A stretch of 64,000 nucleotides of DNA from assembly GCF_004329715.1 (NCBI RefSeq), contig NZ_JXSY01000021.1, positions 208,308 through 272,307 of the forward strand. Direction: 5' to 3'. The translations under genes and the position numbers were made by a program. The number at the start of each line of letters is the position of its first letter. Positions within the stretch are counted from its first letter, which is position 1. This DNA comes from Bowmanella sp. JS7-9 (GTDB lineage Bacteria > Pseudomonadota > Gammaproteobacteria > Enterobacterales > Alteromonadaceae). Below the pieces are notes generated by a model that saw nothing but the letters and a program-made list of their open reading frames with translations, had not been told where the DNA came from and did not search any database. Shown here in pieces: positions 56,290-63,837 of the stretch.

Positions 56290-56823
56290 CTACCTGCCCG
56301 GACGCATACGCTGCAGAGTGTCGTCTTTCATCACATGCTGATGCCAGATGGCGGCCAGAATATGAACGCCTATTAACAGATAACCAAATGTGCCCAACGC
56401 TTCATGGACTTCTTCCAGGTCATGCCCCAACTCTTTATTAAGGTCCAGCAAGGCCGGTAATTGCATACCCCAGAACGTCACCTCGCGCCCTTCGGCACTT
56501 TGCATTGCCCAACCCAGTAAAGGCATGGCCAGCATCCACACATACATGGCTAACAGGGTGAGTTTGGCGATTTTATCCTGCCATACCGGTGGTGTCGGGG
56601 TAATTGGCGGATAAGCGCTGAAGAAACGGGTAATGATGCGCGGCACAGTCAGCAACAGCACGCTCAGGCCCAGCCAGAAGTGCGCAATCATAAAATATTT
56701 ACGCATATCGGTACCGCGTTCAAACCATTCGTGGCCTTCAACCGCCACATAAACGCCAATTAAGGCTAAAAACGTAAACCAGTGAAAAAACATCACCAGT
56801 GGGGAAAATTTCTGAGTTTGCAT
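56290..56823 (-). CDS. cybB: cytochrome b561
   Basis: This 177-residue diheme membrane protein has four transmembrane segments and His ligands in VMFFHWFTF, IAHFWLG, EVHEALGTFGYLL and VHILAAIWHQHVM. Cytochrome b561 of this class takes electrons from ubiquinol and can reduce superoxide to hydrogen peroxide-free products at the inner membrane. Single gene with its own terminator. Confidence 0.92.
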   Translation of the reverse strand: MQTQKFSPLVMFFHWFTFLALIGVYVAVEGHEWFERGTDMRKYFMIAHFWLGLSVLLLTVPRIITRFFSAYPPITPTPPVWQDKIAKLTLLAMYVWMLAMPLLGWAMQSAEGREVTFWGMQLPALLDLNKELGHDLEEVHEALGTFGYLLIGVHILAAIWHQHVMKDDTLQRMRPGR

Positions 56824-56973
56824 AGGGTTTCCAACGTATTGAATTTATTGGCAGTGTACTGCAAATGCGGATGCAAAATAGCGATCCAGGTCAGCTTTTA
56901 CGGAAAATTTACACAACAGGAGATCGGCTCATTGCAAAGTGGCGTACAAAAAAACAACAACAGGAGAATGCCG

Positions 56974-57276
56974 ATGAAATACTATCTGAGCCAACTGAGT
57001 CCGACCCAACCGATTGACCAGCTTACGGTGCTAGCCCATGAAATGAGCTTGTATCTGGTCAAACTCAGCATAAATGGCGAAGAAGGGATTCTGTATGCCG
57101 AAGACGATCGCCCGATGCGGTTTTTCAATGCGATGTCTATTCGCGAAGCATTCAGTGGTTTTGCGGTACGCGAGTCCTGTATGCAACATGACACGCCTTA
57201 CGATGAAATGATTGGCAACCCACAGCGCCCCAGCAGCCCGGTAACCCTGCCATTTAGTATTGATACGCCTTATTGA
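56974..57276 (+). CDS. DUF6482-like small protein
   Basis: This 100-residue protein starts MKYYLSQLS and has the pattern LAHEMSLYLVKLSINGEEGILY and MRFFNAMSIREAF that I link with DUF6482. Function is unknown. CAGGAG is 8 bases before the ATG at 56974; an ATG two codons earlier is too close. The stop overlaps the convergent DnaJ-related gene by 7 bases. Confidence 0.72.
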   Translation: MKYYLSQLSPTQPIDQLTVLAHEMSLYLVKLSINGEEGILYAEDDRPMRFFNAMSIREAFSGFAVRESCMQHDTPYDEMIGNPQRPSSPVTLPFSIDTPY

Positions 57277-57866
57277 TGTTTTAGGTGGGCACTGGCGATA
57301 TCAAAGGCCTGTTTGAGTGCAACAGTGCGTTCGCTGTCGCCCCCTTTATCCGGATGCGCCTGATGTAGCAGGCGACGGTATTGTTGTTTGGCTTCCAGTA
57401 ATGTTGCGTTGGGGTGCAACTCTAACGTGGTAAAAGCCTGTTGCACTGTGTCCGGATCCAATGCTTCAGATATCCCAGCCATGCGCAGCCAAAATCGTTC
57501 CAGCATGTCATCCACATCGTCTTCACTGGTGTCGTGCAGGTTGCGCCAGTCCAGATAATACGCCTGCAGTTTGTCGCTTTGCTGCAGCGCATCTTCACCC
57601 GGGCTGAAGGGTAAGCGCTTAATGCTGCTGGCACTGATCAGCAGATTGCCGCGCTGCTCTGTGAGTAAACGATGGCGCAAGCGGTAAAGGCTGTTGAACA
57701 AAATAAAGTGGGTTTGAAACATCACGTGATTATCGGCCAGGGCATCAGCCTTGATCAGCTGATAGGGCGGCTGTTGCAATAGCCGTATGAGTTCGTACTC
57801 GCTAATCCCCTGCGGGTGAGCAAGCAGAATATCTAAAATTGCACTGTCGAATTTCACATTATGCAT
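57270..57866 (-). CDS. DnaJ-related protein with C-terminal J-like domain
   Basis: This 198-residue protein has an N-terminal DNAJ-related domain (ILDILLAHPQGISEYELIRLL; FILFNSLYRLRHRLL). A C-terminal J domain has the HPD motif in LLHQAHPDKGGD, needed to stimulate DnaK. No J-type zinc fingers. Unusually, the ATG at 57866 lies 5 bases after the T-run of the terminator behind the AbgT gene, leaving no visible ribosome site. Confidence 0.83.
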   Translation of the reverse strand: MHNVKFDSAILDILLAHPQGISEYELIRLLQQPPYQLIKADALADNHVMFQTHFILFNSLYRLRHRLLTEQRGNLLISASSIKRLPFSPGEDALQQSDKLQAYYLDWRNLHDTSEDDVDDMLERFWLRMAGISEALDPDTVQQAFTTLELHPNATLLEAKQQYRRLLHQAHPDKGGDSERTVALKQAFDIASAHLKHQ

Positions 57867-57870
57867 AAAC

Positions 57871-57895
57871 AAAAAAGCGCCCGGATGGGCGCTTT
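57871..57895 (-). terminator. terminator after the AbgT transporter gene
   Basis: On the minus strand AAAGCGCCC, loop ATCC, GGGCGCTTT then more Ts follows the AbgT stop by 8 bases. It immediately precedes the DnaJ-related ORF. Confidence 0.88.
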
Positions 57896-57903
57896 ATGAT
57901 TAG

Positions 57904-59442
57904 TTACCCTACTGCAGGGTATACGTAACTGGACTGAATGCCCAGCGGTAAGCCCAGTGCCCAGTAACCGAGCAGGAACAGGGTCCAGGCAATCAGGATG
58001 GTAAAGGTAAACGGAATCATCAGCGACAGCAGCGTACCGATCCCGGTGCTCTTCACATAACGCTGGCAATACACCACCACCAGTGGGAAATACGGCATCA
58101 ATGGGGTAATGATATTCGATGAGCTGTCACCCACGCGATAGGCCATTTGGGTCAGGTCCGGTGAGATATTCAATTGCATCAGCATTGGCACAAAAATCGG
58201 CCCCAGCAACGCCCACTTAGCTGATGATGAGCCCACAAACAGGTTCACAAAAGCGGTCAGCAGGATAATGCCTACAATCGTCACCATCGGCGGCAGGTTC
58301 ATCGCCTGCAGGCCACTGGCGCCCTCTACTGCCAGCAAGGTGCCCAGATTAGACTTGGCAAATGCATCGATAAACAGCGCACAGAAAAATGCCATCACGA
58401 TGTAATAGCTCATGCCGTTCATCGCCTTGGTCATGCAGGCGATCATGTCTTTGGAGCTGCTAAACGCACCGGACATATAGCCATACACCACACCCGGCAG
58501 GATAAACAGCAGGAAGATCAGCGGTACAATTGAACGCATTACCGGTGCGGCAAACGATGCCAGCTGGCCGTCAGGCGCACGCATCGGTGAGCTTTCCGGG
58601 ATCAAAATAGCAACCAGCGCGATAATGCCGCCCAGCAGCGTCAGGGATGCCCAGCGCAGCGCTTTGGTTTGCTTTTCGTCCAGCTCATCAAAGCGTGGAA
58701 TTTCGGCTGGATCACCGTCGATAGGGGTGTCTTTTAAACGTGGCTCAATCACTTTATCGGTCAGGAACCAGGCCAGACCGATAATCAACAGGCTGGATGC
58801 AGAGTTAAAAAACCAGTTGTTCAGTGGGTTAACCTGCATACCCGGCTCAATAATTTGTGCCGCAGTCTGGGTGAAGCTTTGCAGTAACGGATCAATCGCA
58901 GACGGGATAAAGTTCGCGGCAAAACCGCCAGATACACCAGCAAACGCTGCCGCGATACCTGCCAGGGGATGGCGACCCATTGCGTAGAAAATCACGCCGG
59001 CCAGCGGGATCACCAACACGTAACCCGCGTCTGTAGCGGTATGGCTGATAATGCCGACTAACACCACTACCGGGGTTAACAGGGCTTTAGGGGTAAAATC
59101 CAGAATGCGTTTCAAACCGGCGCTGATAAAGCCCGAGTGTTCAGCAACACCCACACCTAACATGGCCACCAGTACCACGCCAAGTGGCGCAAAGCTGGTG
59201 AAAGTGACCACCATGCGCGACAAAAAGTCCGCCATGGATGCACCGGTTAACAGGTTATTGACCACCACCGCTTCGCCGTTGCGCGGGTCGATGGCATCAA
59301 AGCTGAAATTGGAAAGGATGGCTGAGAGTACCCAAACCAAGACCAGTGAAAAGAAGAAAATCATTGCCGGATCCGGCAACTTGTTCCCCACTTTCTCGAC
59401 TTTATCGAGCGCGCGGGTTACCCAGGTAGATTGCGCAGACAT
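57904..59442 (-). CDS. AbgT-family transporter
   Basis: This 512-residue protein has about eleven transmembrane segments. It matches AbgT/MtrF: KLPDPAMIFFFSLVLVW, ISHTATDAGYVLVIPLAG, GFAANFIPSAIDPLL, LFVGSSSAKWALLGPIFVPM and YRVGDSSSNIITPLMPYFPLV. AbgT in E. coli imports p-aminobenzoyl-glutamate; MtrF exports sulfonamides. Which applies here is open; no abgA/abgB peptidase genes are adjacent. Own terminator. Confidence 0.92.
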   Translation of the reverse strand: MSAQSTWVTRALDKVEKVGNKLPDPAMIFFFSLVLVWVLSAILSNFSFDAIDPRNGEAVVVNNLLTGASMADFLSRMVVTFTSFAPLGVVLVAMLGVGVAEHSGFISAGLKRILDFTPKALLTPVVVLVGIISHTATDAGYVLVIPLAGVIFYAMGRHPLAGIAAAFAGVSGGFAANFIPSAIDPLLQSFTQTAAQIIEPGMQVNPLNNWFFNSASSLLIIGLAWFLTDKVIEPRLKDTPIDGDPAEIPRFDELDEKQTKALRWASLTLLGGIIALVAILIPESSPMRAPDGQLASFAAPVMRSIVPLIFLLFILPGVVYGYMSGAFSSSKDMIACMTKAMNGMSYYIVMAFFCALFIDAFAKSNLGTLLAVEGASGLQAMNLPPMVTIVGIILLTAFVNLFVGSSSAKWALLGPIFVPMLMQLNISPDLTQMAYRVGDSSSNIITPLMPYFPLVVVYCQRYVKSTGIGTLLSLMIPFTFTILIAWTLFLLGYWALGLPLGIQSSYVYPAVG

Positions 59443-59544
59443 GTGTTACTCCGTTTTTATGCTTATTTTGTGTCCGCTGCGGAGTGTGCCATAGCTTGGG
59501 CATTTAGGCTATGGCATGGGCGATTAGTGGCTAATGTTGTGGGG

Positions 59545-59706
59545 TCAGCGTTTTTTCGCGGGGAATAAACCCAGCCAGAACGCGCCTTCCAGTAAAAAAC
59601 CGAGAATGATGAAAGCGAACATGCCGGTTTGGCTGCCAACACTGTAGGAAGCAATCGCCGCAACCAGCAGCGCGATTAAGATAAGTACACGGTATAGGGT
59701 TTTCAT
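59545..59706 (-). CDS. small two-helix membrane protein
   Basis: This 53-residue protein starts MKTLYRVLILIALLVAAIA and has a second helix (MFAFIILGFLLEGAFWLGLF), ending in PAKKR. AGGATG precedes the ATG at 59706. It is the last chromosomal gene before the integron array. No family recognised. Confidence 0.65.
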   Translation of the reverse strand: MKTLYRVLILIALLVAAIASYSVGSQTGMFAFIILGFLLEGAFWLGLFPAKKR

Positions 59707-59874
59707 AACAACATCCTTTTGTGGCCGAGCCGCTACTGGACTCGCGCTGTAGCTATCGACATCCAGTGTCGGTGAAACCGGCAAGTTTGAGAATGGCAAT
59801 AGGGGTGAGTGGGGGTTTAACCGGGTGAGTTGTGCGAACGTTCTATACGAGCTAGTTGGCTGAACAATATTGGC

Positions 59875-60219
59875 TTAGCTAGCATTGCGTAGCCGCTTAA
59901 GTTGTAAGTAACCAATAAAAGAGCCGACTGGAACAAATAATAGCCACAAGTAAGACATAAAACGGCTGTAACTCTTAAACCACTTTGGCAGCGCACCTAC
60001 GGTACGGGTTAAGTGTGCGCTCAGCAGAAGTCCAAAAACTGATGGCGCTGCGGCAAGTAGCGATTTGACAATACTTGCTGATAACGTCCCTGCAATCAGT
60101 TTAGGGTCTCCACTTGCCACTAAATCCATTGCGTTGAATGCACCGAGTCCGATGTGGAATAACGCCAGCAAATAAAACAATTGAAGTGAAGCGCTTAAAA
60201 TGACCAAGATTGTCTGCAT
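59875..60219 (-). CDS. cassette ORF: three-helix membrane protein
   Basis: This 114-residue protein has three transmembrane segments (residues 4-28, 50-70, 86-106) and a basic C-terminal tail. It is the last cassette of the array. No family is recognised. No well-formed attC follows its stop, which is usual for the terminal position or a sign of decay. Confidence 0.65.
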   Translation of the reverse strand: MQTILVILSASLQLFYLLALFHIGLGAFNAMDLVASGDPKLIAGTLSASIVKSLLAAAPSVFGLLLSAHLTRTVGALPKWFKSYSRFMSYLWLLFVPVGSFIGYLQLKRLRNAS

Positions 60220-60239
60220 TCCTTTGCAATTTAAACTCC

Positions 60240-60333
60240 GGATAACCGATACGAACCGCGGGCTATAATTTTAATTGGCCCGCGCGCTTGTGTCTGCAAT
60301 GAGCGAAGCAAGTGGTTTTTGCGTTTGTTATAT
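60240..60333 (-). repeat. attC site A
   Basis: GGATAAC (60240-60246) and GTTATAT (60327-60333) flank a 94-base site with an inner stem CGCGGGC/GCCCGCG. The TAA stop of the upstream cassette gene lies inside the right-hand box. Confidence 0.82.
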
Positions 60334-60636
60334 GGCTCGGGACTTAAAGATTCGATTAATAAATCGATGACCAATTTCCACAATACCGGATACTAAAGCA
60401 AATTGCCCAAACAGCATAAGCGCAACTTTAGGTGCGAGTGATAACTCCTCTGTGAAAAGAGGGTGCCAGATATATGTAAGCGTAAGGTTGCCCGGGCCTA
60501 ACAGTAAGTTGTAGCCAGCTAGTGGACCACCTCTAACCTCCCAGAAAAACCAGTGGATCAGAAATGTGATGAGACCAATGACCGCAGCAGCAATGCCCAC
60601 AAAGATAGAGAAAGGAATTCTATTGGCTAATTTCAT
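60328..60636 (-). CDS. cassette ORF: membrane protein
   Basis: This 102-residue protein has two clear transmembrane segments (residues 8-32 and 70-90) and a basic end. No family recognised. It lies between attC A and the degenerate site B. Confidence 0.63.
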   Translation of the reverse strand: MKLANRIPFSIFVGIAAAVIGLITFLIHWFFWEVRGGPLAGYNLLLGPGNLTLTYIWHPLFTEELSLAPKVALMLFGQFALVSGIVEIGHRFINRIFKSRAI

Positions 60637-60637
60637 C

Positions 60638-60719
60638 GTGACAAAAAACGTCGGTATAATTGGCTAATATAGGTAGGCTAAAATACCGAGTGAAGCGAGT
60701 GTTTATGCGTATTTTTTGA
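60638..60719 (-). repeat. attC site B, degenerate
   Basis: CGGTAT/ATACCG inner stem with GTGAAGCGAGTG typical of attC, and outer arms GTGACAAAAAACG and CGTATTTTTTGAC that pair imperfectly. The expected AAC/GTT boxes are missing, so this site may be recombination-dead. Confidence 0.5.
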
Positions 60720-60723
60720 CCAA

Positions 60724-61191
60724 TTACAAACCATGGTGGCGTCTTATATGTTTTATTTTGCCGAGGTCATTAAATTCTAATGACATAATATTGATCGCGG
60801 TATATTCGAAAGGTTTGTCCATGTGACTGGGTTGACCCTTTGCGTGTTCTTTAAACTTAACGAAAGCAACATTACTACCAATCATTATTTCTAAAATCTC
60901 TACGTTGCTAAAGTATATTTTATCTTCTAGTTTTGCGATCATTCCATACCGCAACTCATCTTTACTCGTTATTGTCACATTAAATTTAACATGTTCATCC
61001 TTAAATTCGTCAGCTAAAAACGAAAGAAAGTAATCAATGTCTTCTTCATTGGAGTCAGGTTGCTGACGCTGGTTTTTTGCTTCAATAAACTGCTGAGTTA
61101 GTTTTCTTAAATCTGACTCAGAAAGCGGACTGGCTGCGTGGACAGAAGATGAGATGAAATAAAAAAACAATATCGTAAGTACGTTTTTCAT
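60724..61191 (-). CDS. cassette ORF: exported protein, SnoaL/NTF2-like
   Basis: This 155-residue protein has a signal peptide (residues 1-19, ending VHAA). The mature part (LTQQFIEAKNQRQQ, DYFLSFLADEFKDEHV, MIAKLEDKIYFSNVEILEIMIG) has the helix-then-sheet order of nuclear-transport-factor-2/SnoaL folds. Ligand or activity is unknown. Confidence 0.65.
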   Translation of the reverse strand: MKNVLTILFFYFISSSVHAASPLSESDLRKLTQQFIEAKNQRQQPDSNEEDIDYFLSFLADEFKDEHVKFNVTITSKDELRYGMIAKLEDKIYFSNVEILEIMIGSNVAFVKFKEHAKGQPSHMDKPFEYTAINIMSLEFNDLGKIKHIRRHHGL

Positions 61192-61193
61192 TA

Positions 61194-61287
61194 AGCTTCC
61201 CTTGGTTGTCTATCGCAAAGCTATGGGGCGTCAGAAGCGCAGCGTAGGCCGCCCCAGCGGGTGCGCGACAACAGTAACTTGTTATGT
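61194..61287 (-). repeat. attC site C
   Basis: Right box GTTATGT (61281-61287), inner stem GGGGCG/CGCCCC with the AGCGCAGCG motif, arms GGTTGTC/GACAAC. The left box is degenerate. The TAA stop of the next cassette gene is inside the right box. Confidence 0.72.
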
Positions 61288-61617
61288 TTCATTGCGTGGA
61301 ATATCAATTAGGGGTTCCGCCAAAATGTTCCCGTTTTTGGATGTAATCTCGGCCATAAGATCATAGTGAAACTTGTCAATGGGGTGTTTCAGTTGCATTG
61401 AAACCTCAAATACTCGTTTGATTGATTTGGCTCGCAGATACCAGAGAAGATATTTTTCACCGTTTAGTTCCACCTTAAACCAAGATTCAACCTGAACATC
61501 TTCATCTCTCAGAGTGGCTGCTGCTTCATTTAAACGAGAAGCTATCGTGCTACGCCACTCCTCAACTTTATCTTCTGTTCCGGGCTTTAACTTGATTAGC
61601 CCTGAAGCGTATTCCAT
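61282..61617 (-). CDS. cassette ORF: DUF6176-like protein
   Basis: This 111-residue soluble protein starts YASGLIKLKPGTEDKVEEWRS and has VQVESWFKVELNGEKYLLWYLRA, a pattern I associate with DUF6176 (ferredoxin-like dimeric fold, substrate unknown). It is flanked by attC sites C and D. Confidence 0.7.
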   Translation of the reverse strand: MEYASGLIKLKPGTEDKVEEWRSTIASRLNEAAATLRDEDVQVESWFKVELNGEKYLLWYLRAKSIKRVFEVSMQLKHPIDKFHYDLMAEITSKNGNILAEPLIDIPRNET

Positions 61618-61636
61618 AGCTTAATTCTCTGTTGAA

Positions 61637-61723
61637 ACTTAACGCTTTGCTAATGGGCGAGCAAAAGCGCAGCTTTTGCGAGTCCAGTGAGAGAAGCGAA
61701 CGGTGTTAAGCGCATTGTTATGT
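61637..61723 (-). repeat. attC site D
   Basis: ACTTAAC (61637-61643, an exact RYYYAAC) and GTTATGT (61717-61723) flank 87 bases with the stem GCAAAAGC/GCTTTTGC and GAGAAGCGAACG, a type common in aquatic gammaproteobacterial integrons. Confidence 0.9.
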
Positions 61724-61724
61724 T

Positions 61725-62345
61725 TCATCTTGATCTGACTTTATCTTTAAAGAAATTTTCGACTTTTTCGACAGATGATTTTATTTTCAATGAGAATTCA
61801 TCTTCATCGGATTCAAAATAAACTATTTTCCCATTTTCGATTACTCTGTCTGGGTTGTTGTCAACTTTAGCGCCCGGCCCTGCGTATGCACCCTTCATCC
61901 AAAAATGCAGCCAGATAGCGCCTCTGAGCTCTCCGATTATTTTCTGAATATCGTTAAAGCAGTCGTGAGCATTAGTTGACCAAATTACCTTTGATTCAAG
62001 GCGGACTGTTTGTAGTTCGGCCCATTTTAGATAAAGAGCTTTCATGCGTTCGTCGTAAATTCTTTGCTCTTCTTCTATTTTTCTGCCTGCTTCAACTTCT
62101 TCTTTGCGCAGGTAAAGCATAGGGTTTCTAACCCCTTGGATTAACTGTTGCACTTCATAGGTTAGGAGTATGGATTTCTTTGCCAGCTCATACTCGCTTG
62201 TACCCCTGAGTTGCCGTTTCCAAGTGCTAAGGCCAAAGCCAGCAAAGATAAGCGCTCCGACGGTGCCTATTATGGAAAAGACATCTTTGGTCAGCGCCCA
62301 GTTAATTTCGGTCAGGGTAAGGCAGATGTTCACGCGCCACTCCAT
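61725..62345 (-). CDS. cassette ORF: membrane-anchored helical protein
   Basis: This 206-residue protein has an N-terminal transmembrane segment (about 22-42), then a long charged helical region and a C-terminal domain (VIENGKIVYFESDEDEF). The start at 62345 falls just after the attC box; the start at 62366 lies inside attC E and is rejected. No family. Confidence 0.65.
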   Translation of the reverse strand: MEWRVNICLTLTEINWALTKDVFSIIGTVGALIFAGFGLSTWKRQLRGTSEYELAKKSILLTYEVQQLIQGVRNPMLYLRKEEVEAGRKIEEEQRIYDERMKALYLKWAELQTVRLESKVIWSTNAHDCFNDIQKIIGELRGAIWLHFWMKGAYAGPGAKVDNNPDRVIENGKIVYFESDEDEFSLKIKSSVEKVENFFKDKVRSR

Positions 62346-62348
62346 GGG

Positions 62349-62453
62349 ACATAACGTCGTAACCAAAGACCAAAAGTTAATGGCGCATTTGTTGCGCCGT
62401 TTGCAAAAAATGTGACAGCGAGTTTTGGTCCGAATTGAGTTGCTTTGTTAGGT
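62349..62453 (-). repeat. attC site E
   Basis: ACATAAC (62349-62355) and GTTAGGT (62447-62453) flank 105 bases with long arms GACCAAAA/TTTTGGTC and an inner hairpin GGCGCA/TGCGCC. The TAA of the next gene lies in the right box. Confidence 0.85.
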
Positions 62454-62843
62454 GCCATAATACTCCCGCACTTTTTTACTTTTGAAAAGGTAAGCAATTA
62501 TTAAACTTGGGACAAACAACGCCAAAGGCAAATAAACGAAGTCACCTTTGCTCGTTGTTGGGATTATGAAAACACATAACAGCACGAGGGAATAATATTG
62601 CCTAGAATATTTCCAACGTAAAACTAATAGGAGCCCAGCAATTGGGAAAAACGCCCCAATGAGAATCAACCAAACACCAAGATCATTTCCCCAAATTTCT
62701 TGGTAGCCCATCACTTGCCCTCGGTACGAAAAATCGCCCATAAAACCAGGAATTGTCGCCTTTAGAAGAAATAAAATACAAATCGCAGCGTGCCCTGTTA
62801 TGAGTTTCAAAAGTAATGGCATGTGTTTAAACGCTTCAATCAC
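62448..62843 (-). CDS. cassette ORF: four-helix membrane protein
   Basis: This 131-residue protein has about four transmembrane segments (residues 10-33, 56-76, 82-95, 102-120) and a basic tail. The start is a GTG just after attC F. No recognised family. Confidence 0.62.
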   Translation of the reverse strand: MIEAFKHMPLLLKLITGHAAICILFLLKATIPGFMGDFSYRGQVMGYQEIWGNDLGVWLILIGAFFPIAGLLLVLRWKYSRQYYSLVLLCVFIIPTTSKGDFVYLPLALFVPSLIIAYLFKSKKVREYYGT

Positions 62844-62849
62844 ATTGGC

Positions 62850-62918
62850 ACCTAACGCTTTAAACAGCGGAAAACGCGAGTGCAGCGAATGGTTTTCCGC
62901 TGCTTTAACTTGTTAGCC
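62850..62918 (-). repeat. attC site F
   Basis: ACCTAAC (62850-62856, exact RYYYAAC) and GTTAGCC (62912-62918) flank 69 bases with stem AGCGGAAAAC/GTTTTCCGCT. The TAA of the next gene lies in the right box. Confidence 0.9.
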
Positions 62919-63479
62919 ACCATCGGGCCTGTAAGGTTTATGCATATTTACACCAAGCTGTTCACCGAGATAAAACAAAATTGCGTATTCCTCGATAGTC
63001 GTTGATGCAACCCTGGTATATCTAGAATAACGCCCATGGGGACCACAACAATCTGTACCGTTGATAACTTCTAATTTATCTACTTCAACAGATACAAGCG
63101 TTTGATTACCGTCGGTTGGTTCGAATTTAACGGTAAAAACACCCGTTGTCTGAGCCGGTATCCCATTGACTCTATAAAAGTCTGAATCCCAAAAGCTCCG
63201 AGCTACATCACCCAGTTGTATTTCAATTCTGTCATCTGAAGAGTACTTCACTTTTGAGTAAAGTAATTCAGTATTTTCTGAACCAGACAACCTTATTTTA
63301 TTTTCTTTTTGAGCTTTATATGAAAAAAGCATGTCTGATTTTTTTGAAATTTCATTAAATGCTATTGGATAGATAAACCTTGTTTCATTTACTCTTTCAA
63401 GTGATTTGACCTTAATTTCATAAATTGAGGTACAGGACATCATTAAGCACACAATGAGCAATATAGCTAAATTTTTCAC
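62913..63479 (-). CDS. cassette ORF: lipoprotein
   Basis: This 188-residue lipoprotein has lipobox MMSC (Cys at about 16). The mature part is beta-rich with a CCGPHGRYSRY segment near residue 145. No recognised family. Flanked by attC F and G. Confidence 0.68.
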   Translation of the reverse strand: MKNLAILLIVCLMMSCTSIYEIKVKSLERVNETRFIYPIAFNEISKKSDMLFSYKAQKENKIRLSGSENTELLYSKVKYSSDDRIEIQLGDVARSFWDSDFYRVNGIPAQTTGVFTVKFEPTDGNQTLVSVEVDKLEVINGTDCCGPHGRYSRYTRVASTTIEEYAILFYLGEQLGVNMHKPYRPDGG

Positions 63480-63495
63480 TAGACTCCCTTTTGGT

Positions 63496-63570
63496 GGCTA
63501 ACGCCAAGTGTTGGGGCGAGCCACGCAGTGGCGAGTCCCAGCCGAAGGCGACAACCACGCCTTGTTATAC
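63496..63570 (-). repeat. attC site G
   Basis: GGCTAAC (63496-63502) and GTTATAC (63564-63570) flank 75 bases with inner stem GCCAC/GTGGC and arms TTGGGGCG/CCGAAGGCG region. The TAA of the next gene lies in the right box. Confidence 0.9.
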
Positions 63571-63825
63571 GGTGCTGCCAAGGAATGTAATTTTATTTGC
63601 TTGCTCATAATTACCAGACTCAATAGCTGCAATGAATTTATCTAGCTCTTTATTTTGCATTGCTGCGTAATCTTGATCTTTGGCTCGGATATCATCGTCT
63701 GAGATGTAGTGCCAAAAGTCATGAAAATTATCCAGCTCCTTAAATTTTGGAACAACCTCTTCTAAGCCTATTTGCTTATTTTGGTAGGCCTTTAGCAATT
63801 TTACGAACTGGATGATTTTATCCAT
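63565..63825 (-). CDS. cassette ORF: small soluble protein
   Basis: This 86-residue helical acidic protein starts MDKIIQFVKLLKAYQNKQIG and has FHDFWHYISDDDIRAKDQDYAAMQ. The frame extends to 63972, but the cassette boundary (attC H box at 63838) supports the start at 63825. It resembles small immunity-like or unknown cassette proteins; no family assigned. Confidence 0.65.
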   Translation of the reverse strand: MDKIIQFVKLLKAYQNKQIGLEEVVPKFKELDNFHDFWHYISDDDIRAKDQDYAAMQNKELDKFIAAIESGNYEQANKITFLGSTV

Positions 63826-63837
63826 CTTAATCAAACC

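Noticed and set aside
56160..56441. Plus-strand frame of 93 codons before and across the end of cytochrome b561
   Set aside because: It overlaps the terminator hairpin and the conserved C-terminal part of cybB on the other strand, and its sequence is unlike any protein.
59815..59861. Possible terminal attC (GTTTAAC ... GTTGGCT) after the last cassette
   Set aside because: The boxes fit partly, but at 47 bases it is too short and has no convincing inner stem.
62346..62366. Earlier start for the 61725 cassette gene
   Set aside because: It lies inside attC E; the ATG at 62345 directly follows the site box.
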